DNA from: Amoebidium appalachense
Taxonomy: Eukaryota; Ichthyosporea
DNA length: 64,000 nucleotides
Assembly: GCA_963693365.1 (NCBI GenBank)
Contig: CAVNZM010000002.1
Location: forward strand, 13,392,001-13,456,000
Direction of reading: 5' to 3'
The translations under genes were made by a program, and so were the position numbers. Shown in pieces: positions 17,223 through 46,021 of the stretch. Below the pieces are notes generated by a model, which did not search any database, was not told the origin of the DNA, and worked only from the letters and a program-made list of their open reading frames with translations. The number at the start of each line of letters is the position of its first letter. Within the stretch, counting starts at the first letter, position 1.

Positions 17223-18613
17223 CATCAATAAATTCACCCCTCCCCCCTGTGAATGACTTTGTTCCCCACTGAGGATGGGATCTCCTCAATGATGCATGTT
17301 CCTTGGTAACTCTGTGCAATACTTGAAGTGTTGTCCGCCATGTTCTTTGGTAACTCTGTGCAATACTTGAAGTGTTGTCCGTCATGAACGTGCACTTCGT
17401 ACTCTCTAACGACTTCTTACTCCCCCCCTCCCCCCTCCCCCCCCCGCCCCCCTTTCCCTCCCCCCTCCCCCTCAGTCTTCCCTTCCCCCGCCGCCACCGA
17501 CACACACAAACACACAAGAACCCACCTTTGTTGTCACCTCGTAAGCCACATGTGCAGCCATTCCCTCCCCCCTCTTCTGTGGATTGGCCACAAACACGTC
17601 TGAAGCAGGATCTGGACCCTCAACCAAGCAGCCCTGCACCACCCCTCAACTCAGGTCGCAGACTCGCAGCTCTCCCTGCCCATCCCTCCTTCCTCCCCCC
17701 CCCCCCCTCTCCCCCCCCCTGTCCCCCTCACCCACACACCGGCACACCCATCCTATCCCCCCCCCTTCCCCCCTTCCCTCCCCCCTCAAAGAAAAAAGAA
17801 AAGACAAAATAAACAAATCCTCTCTCCGCTCACCTGCACAAAGGCATATCTCTCTGCGTTTGCTGCCGCCTGGCTGTCAGCTCTGTCTGGGCTGCTGTTT
17901 CCTGCCATGTCGCTGGTGGCGGCCTGTAAAAGAATCAGCATCCAGTCGCATGCCGTAAATGAGAGTGCAAGGGAAAGGGGAGGAGGGGGGGAGGGGGGGG
18001 GGGGGGGGGACATGCAGGCACGCTAAGAGGCCTGCCAAAGCAGCAACAAAGGAAAGGGCGCTGGTACACATGAACAAACAGTAGGCTTGAGAAGAAGGGG
18101 GGGGAGGTTGCGAGAGAGAGAGAGAAAGGAGAGATAGAAGGTGAGAGAGGGAGGGAGACAGGAAGAGAAAAAAAGAGAGGGGAGGGGGGGGGGGGTGAGA
18201 GAGATAGAGAGAGGGGGGGGGGGGAGGAGGAGGAGGGGGGGGAAGAGAGAGAGAGAGGGGGAGTGAGGGAGATTCACCTCGTGTAGCTGCTGCTCTGTAG
18301 TCTGTCCCTCCTCCTTCTCCCCCTCTTCGTCTTGGTGTTGCAGCTCAGCCACCTCAGCCACATTCCCCGGCCTACCCTGCACCCAGGCCTCAGCTTCCGC
18401 CCCTCGATCAACCCTCCCCCCCCCCCCCCCCTCCCCCCCCCCCTCCCTCTCCCCCCATCTGGCTTATGATCTCCAGGGACTTACCCCTGTCTGCTGGGGT
18501 TGTTCAGGCTGGTCGCCGTGTGCGCGCGCAGCTGAAGGCGACACCACGGGGCGTGCGCGCGGGTTATGGTCAGGAGGGGGTCCGTCAGAATCGTTTTCGT
18601 GATCGCTCATCAT
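13313..18613 (-). CDS. SNX1: SNX1/SNX2 (Vps5)-type sorting nexin, PX-BAR
   Basis: Thirteen minus-strand exons: 18613-18485, 18376-18278, 17923-17834, 17633-17526, 17189-17080, 16668-16524, 16427-16329, 15805-15712, 15288-15179, 14910-14842, 14522-14379, 13736-13584, 13363-13313. Phases close throughout, giving 1401 nt or about 466 residues; the start of exon 2 could be slightly upstream. An acidic Pro/Gln-rich N-terminus precedes a PX domain with GEGMAAHVAYEVTTK and HGRVLRRFRDFLWLQQQL, the basic RRFRDF motif expected to bind PI3P, then FLRAVARHPVL. The C-terminal half is helical and BAR-like: WFDSREQQ, AQRQRLVGSYREARATL, TEVQRFDSERANTLGRATVRY, and the end VVGAWQQAAEQL matching the SNX1 LAKYWEAFLPEA tail. 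In animals and yeast SNX1/Vps5 forms the membrane-bending part of retromer/ESCPE-1 on endosomes. SNX1 and SNX2 cannot be separated here. Confidence 0.92.
15806..16200. repeat. Minisatellite of about 42 bp unit in SNX1 intron
   Basis: About nine imperfect copies of a unit containing agccaaattcagcacac, followed by caaatagacccccc. The array abuts the 3' splice site of the exon at 15805 (minus strand). On the coding strand each unit reads tgctgaatttggctgg, resembling the real branch-point/acceptor stretch tgctaatttttggctgcag but without the terminal AG. Confidence 0.85.
16855..17093. repeat. Tandem duplication across SNX1 exon 5 donor
   Basis: Two copies of about 120 bp share cttcacgagtgtgtgtg, a poly-T/poly-G tract and gcaggcagtggcacgcaccc. 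On the minus strand the first copy holds the last 16 or so bases of exon 5 and its GTGCGT donor. The second copy repeats both inside the intron. Confidence 0.85.
17251..17417. repeat. Dispersed repeat family, copy A
   Basis: Shares ccccactgaggat near its start and a terminal block ending gcacttcgtactct, followed by a C-rich tract, with copies at 28711-28833 and 60301-60420. It also holds an internal tandem duplication of ttggtaactctgtgcaatac. Located in an SNX1 intron. Confidence 0.7.
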
Positions 18614-18930
18614 TTTTTCCGCCCTGTATATACACACTTGACACCTATACACTTCTCTCGTTGTCTACCAGCGAAAAACGAATTTTTATCTTGTGCAAAT
18701 GGCCGGCCGGGCGGATCAAAATCGGGCAGTCAGCTGATGCGCAAAGCACAGACAACACAGAACATACACACACACACCTGTTCGCAGCCCACACACACAC
18801 TCGAGTTTAGCGCACGTGTATACGTATAGTAAGAGCAGCGCGTGTTAGTTCAGCGAGGCACACGCAGTGGCACAGAAACAGTGCACGTAAAGCGCACAGC
18901 AGTGGGCGGGTGGGCAGCCCTGCAAGTAGA
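18614..18930. promoter_or_regulatory. Bidirectional SNX1/4E-T promoter region
   Basis: Only 317 bp separate the two start codons (18613 minus, 18931 plus), so both promoters and 5' UTRs must fit here. The sequence is mixed composition, with a GGCCGGCCGGGCGG stretch near 18700-18715 and short CA patches. No TATA box was seen. Confidence 0.6.
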
Positions 18931-28985
<10,055 letters not shown>

Positions 28986-29258
28986 GGAAAAAAGGGGGTT
29001 CTATTGCGGAAAATATGTGTGTGGATGTTGGGTTGTGCGTTCCTTGAATTTTTTTTCTGTGTGGTGGGGTGAGTTTGTTGTTGCAGGCATGGCAGGGGCA
29101 GAATGGTTATGGGAGTGGGTGTACAGTAATGCACGAAACACCGTGGGGTTTTTCTGACCAAACAGCCTGGTTGCTGGTGTGGCCCCTTGTGATTTTGTGT
29201 GCGGTTTATGTTGTGATGGATGCTTTTACCACACGATCACACGTACACCCGTTAGGTG

Positions 29259-29312
<54 letters not shown>

Positions 29313-30130
29313 GTGTGTGTGTGTGTGCATCTGTCGTAATTGTCTGTTGTGTATGTTTTGTTGTGTGTTGGCTGAACTTCGATTTGTGCAGAGGTGTGAA
29401 GTCAGATGTATGTCCATACATGTGCTTTTTGCGCGCACATTTGGAATTTCAAGTTGGGGCCACGTTATTTGTCTACATGCTGCCATGTTGTGTGTGCAAA
29501 TCACAAAAAAGTGTGTGATATGTAAATGTACACAGCGTGAATATATATTGATGTCACGGTACATATACATACAGTCACCTCCAAAGGCAATAAACACTGT
29601 GCACACATGTCTGCTCCATAATTCATATTCACTGTGGATGGCAATCTGCTGCTATCTATGGGGTGCTTGCAGGAGCCTCGTGCCCCTCTCTTGCTACCGT
29701 AATCCTATCAATTTGAAATCAAATCTATAAATCTATCGTATAAGTTACAATATGTGGTGTATGGTTTCTGACAAGGCAAACTGAAATTCTGAGTGGGGCC
29801 ACACATGTGTACACCTAATGGCACAGCTGTCATCGTAGGCCTGCGTAATTTGGTGCACCTTTCCACGCGTATACTTCAATTTTCAAAGATTGTGTGAGCT
29901 GCACTGGTGTGTGTGCACGTCACGGTGCACCAATATTCGTGTGAGGCTCATGCATAGGCAGCAATCTACGTGCTGTCTTCATCCCCCCACAGCTGTGCCT
30001 GTTCGTCTGGTCCATCCTCTGGTGCCTCTAGCGCCTTGCCTGCGACCCCAAATCCATGTTAGACCACCACCACAAAAGACCCACATATTCAGCAAAATGG
30101 TTGCAACCCTACATGCAATATTTGTATCGC

Positions 30131-30185
<55 letters not shown>

Positions 30186-30190
30186 CTCCC

Positions 30191-30226
<36 letters not shown>

Positions 30227-30715
30227 ACCCCACCCACCCACCCGCCCGCCCGCCCGCCCGCCCCAATGGCACATACAATTTTCACCCACCGATTGCCCGG
30301 AAAATTCTGCAGTAAATTACCTATGGTCACCGCGACCACCATGGCACCTAAATCATTAAGGCACCGGGTCCTACCCGATGATGAGACTAAAAAAACACGT
30401 GTTGGTAGTCGTACACCAAGCTAGCACCTATATATCCAACCATGTTGATCACCCACATACCCCTTCATGGTGGTTTCTGCCCACCAACCCATTGAAGCGT
30501 GTGCACCACCACCTACCAACCACCGGTGACCCATGACCACCTCACTACTCCCTTAAACCACCCCCCCCCCCCCCCCCCCCCCCCCCCCCACTAACATACA
30601 CACACACCCCACCCCGGGGCCTGCCCTCAACCCCTTCATGCCTCCACCCCCCCCCCCCCTACCTCCCCACCCTTCCTCCATTCCCACCCTGGCCCCCCTT
30701 TCTCCCCCTGCAGCT
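28986..30715. other. Convergent intergenic region, 4E-T/MFS 3' ends
   Basis: Starts with the 4E-T 3' UTR. It contains a (GT)n array (about 29263-29310), a possible AATAAA polyadenylation signal near 29588 (plus strand), and repeat-poor sequence to about 30120. Very long poly-C runs follow (about 30131-30226). A further poly-C run lies near 30559-30589. No extra exon of the transporter was found here. Confidence 0.5.
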
Positions 30716-31509
30716 TCACACACACATCCAAAGCCGCCATGGAAAAATACATATACACGCACCTGCACCATCAGGCACACAGAACCAGCCAAAAGCCAGG
30801 CCCAACAGCGCCACGGCAGCACCGGCAAAGCACACCCCCTCGACAGTTAAAGCCTCAGCCAGCGACAAATAATTCATAGCAACAACAGCCGCCGTGAGCC
30901 TATTTGCAGCCCACGCCAAGGCTATCCCCCTGCCTCTGAGGGGTGTAGGGAACATTTCTGCTGCAACCACGGCCACCAAAGGGCCCAGGCCTAGACTGAA
31001 AGACCCCAGGGCCAAACATAACACTAGGCCTACGAGCCACGGTGCAGCGCCCCAGACGATTAGCAGACCAAGACCGAGGAGGCAAAGCGCCAGACCTGCA
31101 CCGTGTACCAAATTTGGTTAGACCCCCCCCTCCCCTCCCCCCCAACTCCCTCTCCCCGTGGCCATGATTACTCCCCCCTCCCCCCCAATTAACCCCACCC
31201 CCCCCCCACCCCCCGCACCCCCCAAAAAACCTCCCCCCGGAGCTTCGGCACAACAATATGTCCAAGCACGCACAAGTGCATGCACACACACACATGCCCC
31301 CACTTCTCCCCCTCTCCCCCCCCCCCCCCCCCCCCCCCCCGCGCGCCCCCCCTCCCTCCCCCTGCTCTAATGCGCATTCATGCACACGCACAAACACAGG
31401 GGCATAGTATACGATCACATAGGCTGTGACAGGCACGCATTATATACACAAACAAGTTACTGCTATGCGCGCTCACACACAAAAACGACACACACAGAGA
31501 CAGACACAG

Positions 31510-31542
<33 letters not shown>

Positions 31543-31549
31543 AAAAAAC

Positions 31550-31627
<78 letters not shown>

Positions 31628-34600
31628 TTCCCAAACGCATATGCATACATGGCGGCCACTCACCACCCGAGCTCGTAGCGAGGAGCACCGGGCGGGCGCC
31701 AGGCCGGTCAGCAAGAAGGAGTGCAAGCAGTACACCCCCAGTCTTGGCCACACCGGCCCAAACCGTCACCTGCAGCTGTGTCTGTGCTTGCATTCGGGTT
31801 CATGATATTAGTATCATCGTACCCAGTCGAATTGAGTTAGATAAAGCCCTATGTAAATTACAGAGAGCTGGTGAGTTTTCCGAATACTACTGAATTACTA
31901 GTGAAACTCACAGACGGGCACCTCTACATATGAAAAAATCAATTCCTACAGGTGTATACGATTGAACATTATGCATACGGCTGTTCAAACGAACTCGCTG
32001 AGAAAGACAAATGGGCATAGGTGATACTATGGGTACATGCATGGATGGGTGGGTGGGGCCTAGACTAAGTGGTGACACTAGTAGTAGCCCTCAATGCGAG
32101 GCCAGCACCAAGCCCGAAGCAGGGGCAGGGAGGAGGCGGGCGAGAGAGAAGGGGGGGACGGGAGGGGATAAAGGGGAGGAGGACTCCACGGAATGGGATA
32201 GTTGGGAGGTGCCGCCTGGGGGGGGGGGGGGGGGGGAGGGGGGGGAGGGGGAGATGGGGGGGGGGGGGGGGGGAACGAAAGAACATAGCAAGTGAGAGAG
32301 GGGGAGGAAAGGGGTGGGGTGAAGGGGGTGGGGTGAAGGGGGAGGGGGATGGGGGGGAGGGGAGGCAGGGGGGGAAGTATTTTACATTTGCATCATCCAC
32401 GGCTGCGGCCTGCATGAGTGTAGGTGCGTAGTAGACCAGTGACTCACTCCCACTGGCCTGTTGTACCACAGCCAGACCAACGGCCACCCCCAGCCTCTGG
32501 GCCATGTGGCCTGTGGGGCATAGCAGTGCCTCCCACCCAGCTTGCTGCTCCTTGGCAATGTTGTCCTGTGCAATCCTGAAAATACGTACTAATCAGATTC
32601 TCGTCGCACCTCCCCAACACACCTGTCCCTCTCTTCACGCTTACTTGCACATGCCCATGTATACACATACGGACACTAGCATGCACATGCACATACATAC
32701 AATGCTATATGCACATTTTCTCATGCACACACAACGCACATGCGCAAGCGCATGCCTATGCACATGCACATGCGCATGCACGTGCATGTGCATGTGCATG
32801 CATGCACATGCATGCACATGCATGCACATGCACATGCACATGCATGTGCATGTGCTGCACATGGCCGAACAAGCACGTATGCCACGTGACATAAGTATCT
32901 CTTATGCATGCACATCAATACCCAGATTAGCGTAGCACCCAGACTCCTACATGCACAATACCATGCCTACAGGGAAGCATGTGGGCAAGCACGGGCCACC
33001 AAACAGACAGTTTACAAGACGGGCCCATGGATGCACGGGCACATACAGTATACCACACACGCGCACACATGCGCGCACACGTGCATTGAACTATGCACAG
33101 GCACACAGAAAGCACACAGGCAGGCAGGCCCGGAGGCAGGCATGTACAAGCACCATGCAGTAACACACGTGGCACGTATTACGTAGGTACCCAGGCCAGC
33201 AGGCAAGCACACAGGCGCTCACACACACAGACAGGGACATGCAGACAGAGGAATACAAACAGGCACACTTATATAGTGATATGCAGGCACACAGGCATGT
33301 GCGCAAAAATGCACCACCAGTACTGGAAAACTCCCATACCATTCACGAATGTTTCAGTAGCATGCTATACCCCCACACACGTAAGCACTGCACACATGCA
33401 CACACATACACAGGCCCCTGCACACGCACAGCACACAGGCACACACACTCTGAGCACTGAGACGCACACAGGTTGGCACAAAGGACACGCCATAGCACAC
33501 CCTTGCACGAACATGCAAGCACATATGCATGTGTCTTTAAAAAAATGGGTGCACCTACCGCAGCTCCTGCTCGGCCTCCTCTCTACATGACCGCAACCGC
33601 AGCAACACCCCCATAGCACGGTCAGTATGGCCAGCAGCAAGCAACCACCTTGGGGACTCAGGTAGAAAAACCAGTGCCAGTGCAAGAAGTACCGGGGCCA
33701 GTGTGCCCAGACCCAACATCCACCTCCATGCATGCGGTAGATCGGCCATGGCCCAGCCACCCAGATAGCCCAATAGAATCCCGGCGTTAATTCCTACTTC
33801 ACCAATGGCAACCAGTCTCCCCCGCATGTGTGCCGGGGCCACCTCGGCTACGTACACCTGGGGTAGGAGAAGCCCAGCACCCACGCCCAGCCCGGTCACC
33901 ACTGTACCCCACCAGCCTCGAGTCAGCAAGTTGGAATACCTACCCATTCTTCCCCTCTCTCTTCCCCCCCCCCCCCCTCCCCCCCCTCCCCCCCCCCGCC
34001 GTCCCCCCCCCCCCCCCCCCCATCTTTTTCAACTCCCCCCCCCCCCTTCCCCCCTCCCCTCCCCCTCTCTTTCTCCCATGTGTGCCATTTCTGTTCGGGT
34101 GTTCCCCCCTCCCCTCTCCCCCCCCCCCCCTTCCCCTTCCGGACCCCCCCACCCTCTTTCCCAGTCAGTGTCAAGATTATGCCCACGGGACTCACCTCTG
34201 AACACCATGAGGGTGGCATAGTTGTGGGCTAGGGCCATGCCCAGAGACCCCACAATGAACAGCAGCGCAGCCACAAGCATCGTCTGTCAACATCATGACA
34301 CGTGTCAGTATGTAATCCCCCCCCTTCCCCCCCCACCCCTCCCACCCCCCCCCACCCCTCCCTCTCCCCTTTCCCTCTCTCCCTCCCTCCCCCCTTCCCC
34401 TCCCTCCCCCTCCCCTCCTCCCCCCTCCCCCCCCCCCCCCCCCCCCCCCCCCCTTCCCCCCCTCGGGGGGTTGCACAATGACGGACACTTACCGGTCGAC
34501 GGCCCATTGCATCTGCCAGCTGGCCGGCCAGTAGCAGCCCAGCCACTGCCACCAGGTTGAGCACCCCAACCATGGTCTCGGTTTGCGACCCTGTGAGCTC

Positions 34601-34852
34601 AAAGTCCTGCACAAGTATGAAGGTTTATCAGAAGATACCCCACGTGCACTGTACACAAGCCCCTAACAATTCGTACATGACATAGGGCGCCAAAAACATA
34701 TGCACACACAGACACCCGCGCATGGGCGCTCACGTACACACACCGTGACGCACGCACTCACGCACGCACACACGCATGCACGCATGCACGACAGCACAGA
34801 TCCGCACATACGCACACACAATTGCAACCGCACACGTATGCAGCACGCACGC

Positions 34853-34890
<38 letters not shown>

Positions 34891-35137
34891 ACATACACAC
34901 ACACACACACACGTGCGCGCGCGGAACATACACATGCTGTATACAACACGAACATGCACACATGGGCACAAATACACACACACACACACACACACTCATA
35001 CACAAGAACACACGCACGCACGCACCAACCCACAGATATGCGCGCGCATGCACACACATACACACACACAAAAACACACACACATAACACACAAGAAGCG
35101 TGCGCGCGCACACACACACACACACACACATAGTACA

Positions 35138-35196
<59 letters not shown>

Positions 35197-35201
35197 TGCC
35201 C

Positions 35202-35242
<41 letters not shown>

Positions 35243-36654
35243 ACACACACACAGAAATTTAAAGAAAAAGACAGTAACCCACGCAACCTGATCCATGCAC
35301 ACAGTACCTTACTGCACACAGTACCTTACTAATTAACAGTGCAGCAGCAGCCATGATGCCCACATCATACCCCAGCAACACCGAGTTGAGTGTGGCTACA
35401 GCCGCACAGCAAAAAAGAACCAATCGGCTGCGCCATTTCGGCATGTCGGTCACGTGATCTTCTGAGTCAGACGGCGGGGGGCTGGGTGGCGGGCTGCTGA
35501 CACCCTCCCAGCCCTGGAAATGGGGCGGGTAGGTGGTGCCACTGGACCTCATGGCTACCTGCTGTATGGGGGGACACACGTGGTTACAATTATTAGTATA
35601 GTAATGCTTTTTCAGTCAAACATGTCAAGTGAAGTAGAATTCGTGCACACGTGTGTGCGGTAGTGGCGGTTTGCGCCGATGTCCGGTTTTGTTAGCGTAT
35701 GGCAGTAACTTATTTTATGCATTGTGGTAGTACGCAACTTTGTGCATGTGGGTGGTGGGTATTCAGTTTTGTACGGTCCCGCGGCGGGCCCCCACGACAC
35801 TCAGTCTGTCTGTCAGATGGGCAAAAAAGGCCTTCATGTAACTTAAATATCCATGGGTACTAACATAATTTTTTTGTGCCAAAAAGCTCGTGAACATCAT
35901 GTTGAAACCACGTGCAGACAATTAAGTATCCATACCAGTCTGAGGTGTGCATGTTCCCTCACCCACCTCTCCACCCACCTCGACGGCCAATGTGTTATCT
36001 GTCCTTCCCAGTGGGCACGGCCAATAAGTAGGTGGAGGCATTCTATCAAATATTAGAGATACACTTGCATATTGATTCAGATATAGGCAGCCTCATGAAG
36101 CTAGCTAGGTCATTGTAAGCGGGTTGTCAATGAATGAGCAGTTCTAGTCTAATGAATTAAATACAAAATGAATGTAGTCATGTGAACTACCGGGGAAAAT
36201 TTGCAATTGAACGGTTGATTATGACACGAGCAACGTCTTTGGGTGCCACTAGTGTTATGTTTAAAAAAAAATATTTTGCGAATATACATATTATCCACAG
36301 GCTTCCCTTTTTTGTGCTAATACAGTTAGACAACAATAAGAGGGCTGATGAAGCTACGATAAAAAAGGTAAAGAGCGCCGGCAGCCTCAATAAAAAATGA
36401 TGGTCTCAATGCATTGATTGAAACGTCAGCCACTGTGCATGGGGCCGTGGGCGTTATTAAAGGTATGAAGTCACTGAAAGCTACAACAGTCCATTAGTTT
36501 CAGGAAGTATGTACCGCATGCATGCGCACTGCCAGTCACTACGCGTACGGTAGCCTATAGGGGCCAGATGCTGGGCGAATAGGGGATTTAAAAACTGAAA
36601 CTTCACCTCTTGCTTGGCAACCTGAGCTTCTTCAGGTTTCGTAGGACCTTCCAT
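30716..36654 (-). CDS. MFS sugar/polyol transporter (SLC2A/PLT-like)
   Basis: Exons on the minus strand: 36654-36607, 35561-35325, 34606-34493, 34283-34196, 33916-33559, 32575-32386, 31769-31664, 31095-30763. Phases close and give about 491 residues before the tail. The short first exon ([16 protein letters not shown]) joins in frame. Family marks follow in order: LLGYDVGIM in helix 1, [11 protein letters not shown] in loop 2-3, [37 protein letters not shown], and [11 protein letters not shown] in loop 10-11. The order and spacing fit a 12-helix H+/sugar or polyol symporter at the plasma membrane. After FCVPDGAG the usual PETKG motif is absent. Either a last exon was missed or the reading continues from 30763 to a stop at 30716-30718. 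Substrate cannot be read from sequence. Confidence 0.93.
32757..32862. repeat. Alternating (GCATGCACAT)-type palindromic repeat
   Basis: Nested self-complementary GCATGC, TGCA and CACATG/CATGTG units in an MFS transporter intron. The alternating purine-pyrimidine sequence with many palindromes could extrude cruciforms or form Z-DNA. Confidence 0.75.
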
Positions 36655-37793
36655 TGTGGAATCCTCACAAACAATTGCACGATAGACTCATACAACTAAG
36701 GTCAGACAGCACATGCACACACACAGACCCACACAGTCACACAAACACGCTCACATGCACGCTATGTAGCTACGGTATCACTAAGTGACTCAGAAGTTGA
36801 ATGCAGCATGCATATTCGAACAACAAACAAAATTCTCCTACAAGTGCACATACTAGTACTAGTGACAGAAAAGAACTGTTAGGAAGGTGTACGTACACGG
36901 TACTGCAATGATCGGTACATGTGACGGTTGCCCGAGGCGAATCAGTAGGCGAATCGACATAACCTGCACAAAAACTTGAAAAATGGAACATGTGCAATTG
37001 CAGCTCGCGATCGGCTAGCTCGGACGCGCTGCTGCATGGCCAGTTTGGGTGTTACGCAAATGCTGGCTAGCGTCACGATAGCCTCCATCTTGGTGAAAGA
37101 TGTCGTGTGCCGTGGCGCTGCTATCGTGTGGCCCGGGCATGATGCTGACAGCTGTGCCACCGGACTCAGCAAATCTTGTGCACACCCAAGGACACGTACA
37201 TGCAGCACGTATATCTGCAAGCTTGTACTGTATGCATCCATGGGTGTGCTGTAAGCCGTGTGCATCCTTTCTCACATTTATCTGCACATAAAACACTCTC
37301 GAGCACACAAGCGTGCTGTTTAATGTGCATACACATCCCGAAGGCCAACTGACATATCGCACATAAATACACTGTATGCACCGTGATGATGGTTCGGGGC
37401 AAAACAAAACTTGAACAGCAAGAGAGATGACGGCTGCCCGATGGCATCACAAATCGCCGCGCAGAACGCGATGATTGGCCATCGCTCGGCGCCAAAAACC
37501 CTTGGCGGGCTTGCCATATATGGCAAATTTGATGAGCCGCCCCACTGTGTGCACGTTAGCCGCGCATGTGCTTTGCGGGGCTTCTGTGGTTGGTGGCAAA
37601 CACTATGTATTCAGTTTTTTCTATTTTTTGTTTTGTTCTATTTATGCGGTTGTAAACTTGAAGACGTGTACGTTCCGGTAGTGTTGCTGGGCGTAGCCCC
37701 TACCTGTTTCGGTTTGCTGCCAACCTACAGTAGCCCACACGGGCAAATACGCACTAACCTATCAACAATTTGGATCAGAAACAACACGGCAAC
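36655..37793. promoter_or_regulatory. Divergent MFS/PRPSAP-like promoter region
   Basis: Repeat-poor sequence of about 1.1 kb between two start codons. It contains ccatatatgg at 37514-37523, a perfect match to the CArg-box consensus CC(A/T)6GG bound by SRF/MADS factors. An E2F-like ggcgccaaaaa lies near 37489-37499. Both are motif matches only. Confidence 0.5.
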
Positions 37794-44311
<6,518 letters not shown>

Positions 44312-45525
44312 GGAGCATCTGGTATAATGACGTCATGTTTGACGTCACCTGATATGTTTTGTCACGTGCGCAGCGCATGGTTGTAGACAATCTACTGTTT
44401 TCTAAAATGTATATCGTTTGTGGTCTGACTGAAAGGGAAGACTAAACTAATGTCTCGAGATAGCCAATAATAACACTCGTTTAAGTTTGAATGCGGCATG
44501 CAACCCCTGGCCTGGTGCCGGGAGACGAATAAAATGTGCTGGGGCCTGCTGGCGGGCTGATCAGGCATTGCTATATATCAGACAGAAGGTGTGGCGGTGG
44601 GCAAACTGCGACCAACCAGAAGAAATGAATCGATGGTGTGCTGTGATGCACGAGTGCCACTGGTACAGGAGGCGTGGACGTGTGTGTTTGGACGTGATAC
44701 ATATTTGTAATGGCTCCTCATATTATGTATATTTCACCGTGTTATAAAGTCGTAATGCTCGTGCAGAATTTGTGGAGAAGGGAATGAATCGGTCATAGGT
44801 AGATGTGAGGGATGTGGCTCAGCTGTAACATGTACATGGGGCACCTGGGCTGCGTGTGTACATGTTTATCTAACAGACTGGGGAGGCATCAAGTTAAATC
44901 ACGTGCATATTGTTGTAGTGTGTGCCCTAGCTGATAGAAACACGTACAGTTCTAAGCTTCAACATATGTACATGTTAGCATTGACCGATGCATATGTGCA
45001 TATATGGGCCTTGGCACCGGATAAGGAATCACTGTTAAATGAAGAGTTAACGTTGGAAGGCAATGAGACGGGGTCCCAAGTCACACGTACGCGTACACGT
45101 GCACAGCAACATAAAATCGTGGGTGTCCTTTAGTATCTCTTCAAAGAATGCATTGCTCACGCACGACCAGTCAGCCAACTTGAACCTTTAAATATGAGAC
45201 CAACAGCCAGCCACGGGCCAGCCGCGGCTCTGCATATCTACCGCCCACACACCGGGGCAAACCTATCATTGGAAATGGCTACTAAAAGCACTTATTGAAA
45301 CACATTTTCAAACAGATTACGATCTTTAGGTATGACCGAGAAAGTCGAAGGATGCTGCGGCCCTACTGTTGATTACGGTTGATAATGGGAAACGGTTATC
45401 AGTTATAAGGCCACTACGAATGCTATGCACATCGTTACAGATGTTATGCATAATACAAAAGTTAAGCATATGCACAATACAAATGTTATGCACAGTTTTA
45501 CACATCAGTGGCGAGTGAGGGGGGA
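44312..45525. other. Convergent intergenic region, PRPSAP-like/IPMK 3' ends
   Basis: Repeat-poor. It contains two TGACGTCA-type palindromes near 44327-44346 and an AATAAA near 44526 that could end the PRPSAP-like transcript. No exon was recognised; a plus-strand frame at 44487-44747 shows no family features. Confidence 0.5.
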
Positions 45526-45638
45526 CTATGGGACCAGCGCTTGGAGGTAGGCGATCAGTCGCTTGAGGCCGTAGATGTAACCCTCATCCAGACCATCCTG
45601 TACAGAGATAAACACAGGCACACACACACACACACACG

Positions 45639-45669
<31 letters not shown>

Positions 45670-45984
45670 ACGCACACGCACACACACACACACACACGCG
45701 CGTGCAGGCAGACAGACACATACACACGCACACACTCCCCCACTCAAACCACCCACCCACCCAACCACAGACATGCACACACGAGAGAGCATGTCAGCAA
45801 CATCGTGCATGATTTACCAGCCAGCCAGGATGCAATGACGGATGTGGGCCACAAGAAAATCAGGAGTGAGGGTTTGCAGTCCCCAAATGATGAGGTTGCC
45901 CATATAACACACCGGCAAGTGAGTGGATTAGTCTCAGGATCGGGTTGGTGGTTGTGGTGTGCCACTGGTTGCGATGATGTGTAG

Positions 45985-46021
<37 letters not shown>

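Noticed and set aside
31819-32035. Possible inverted-repeat element (GTACCCA...TGGGTAC)
   Set aside because: Only about seven bases of terminal match; too short to separate from chance.
32091-32300. Possible terminal exon or antisense gene in the MFS intron
   Set aside because: Frames are Gly or Pro repeats of G-rich tracts; the transporter exons on either side join in phase without it.
44487-44747. Plus-strand frame of 86 residues after the PRPSAP-like gene
   Set aside because: Overlaps the probable 3' UTR and an AATAAA signal, with no recognisable domain.
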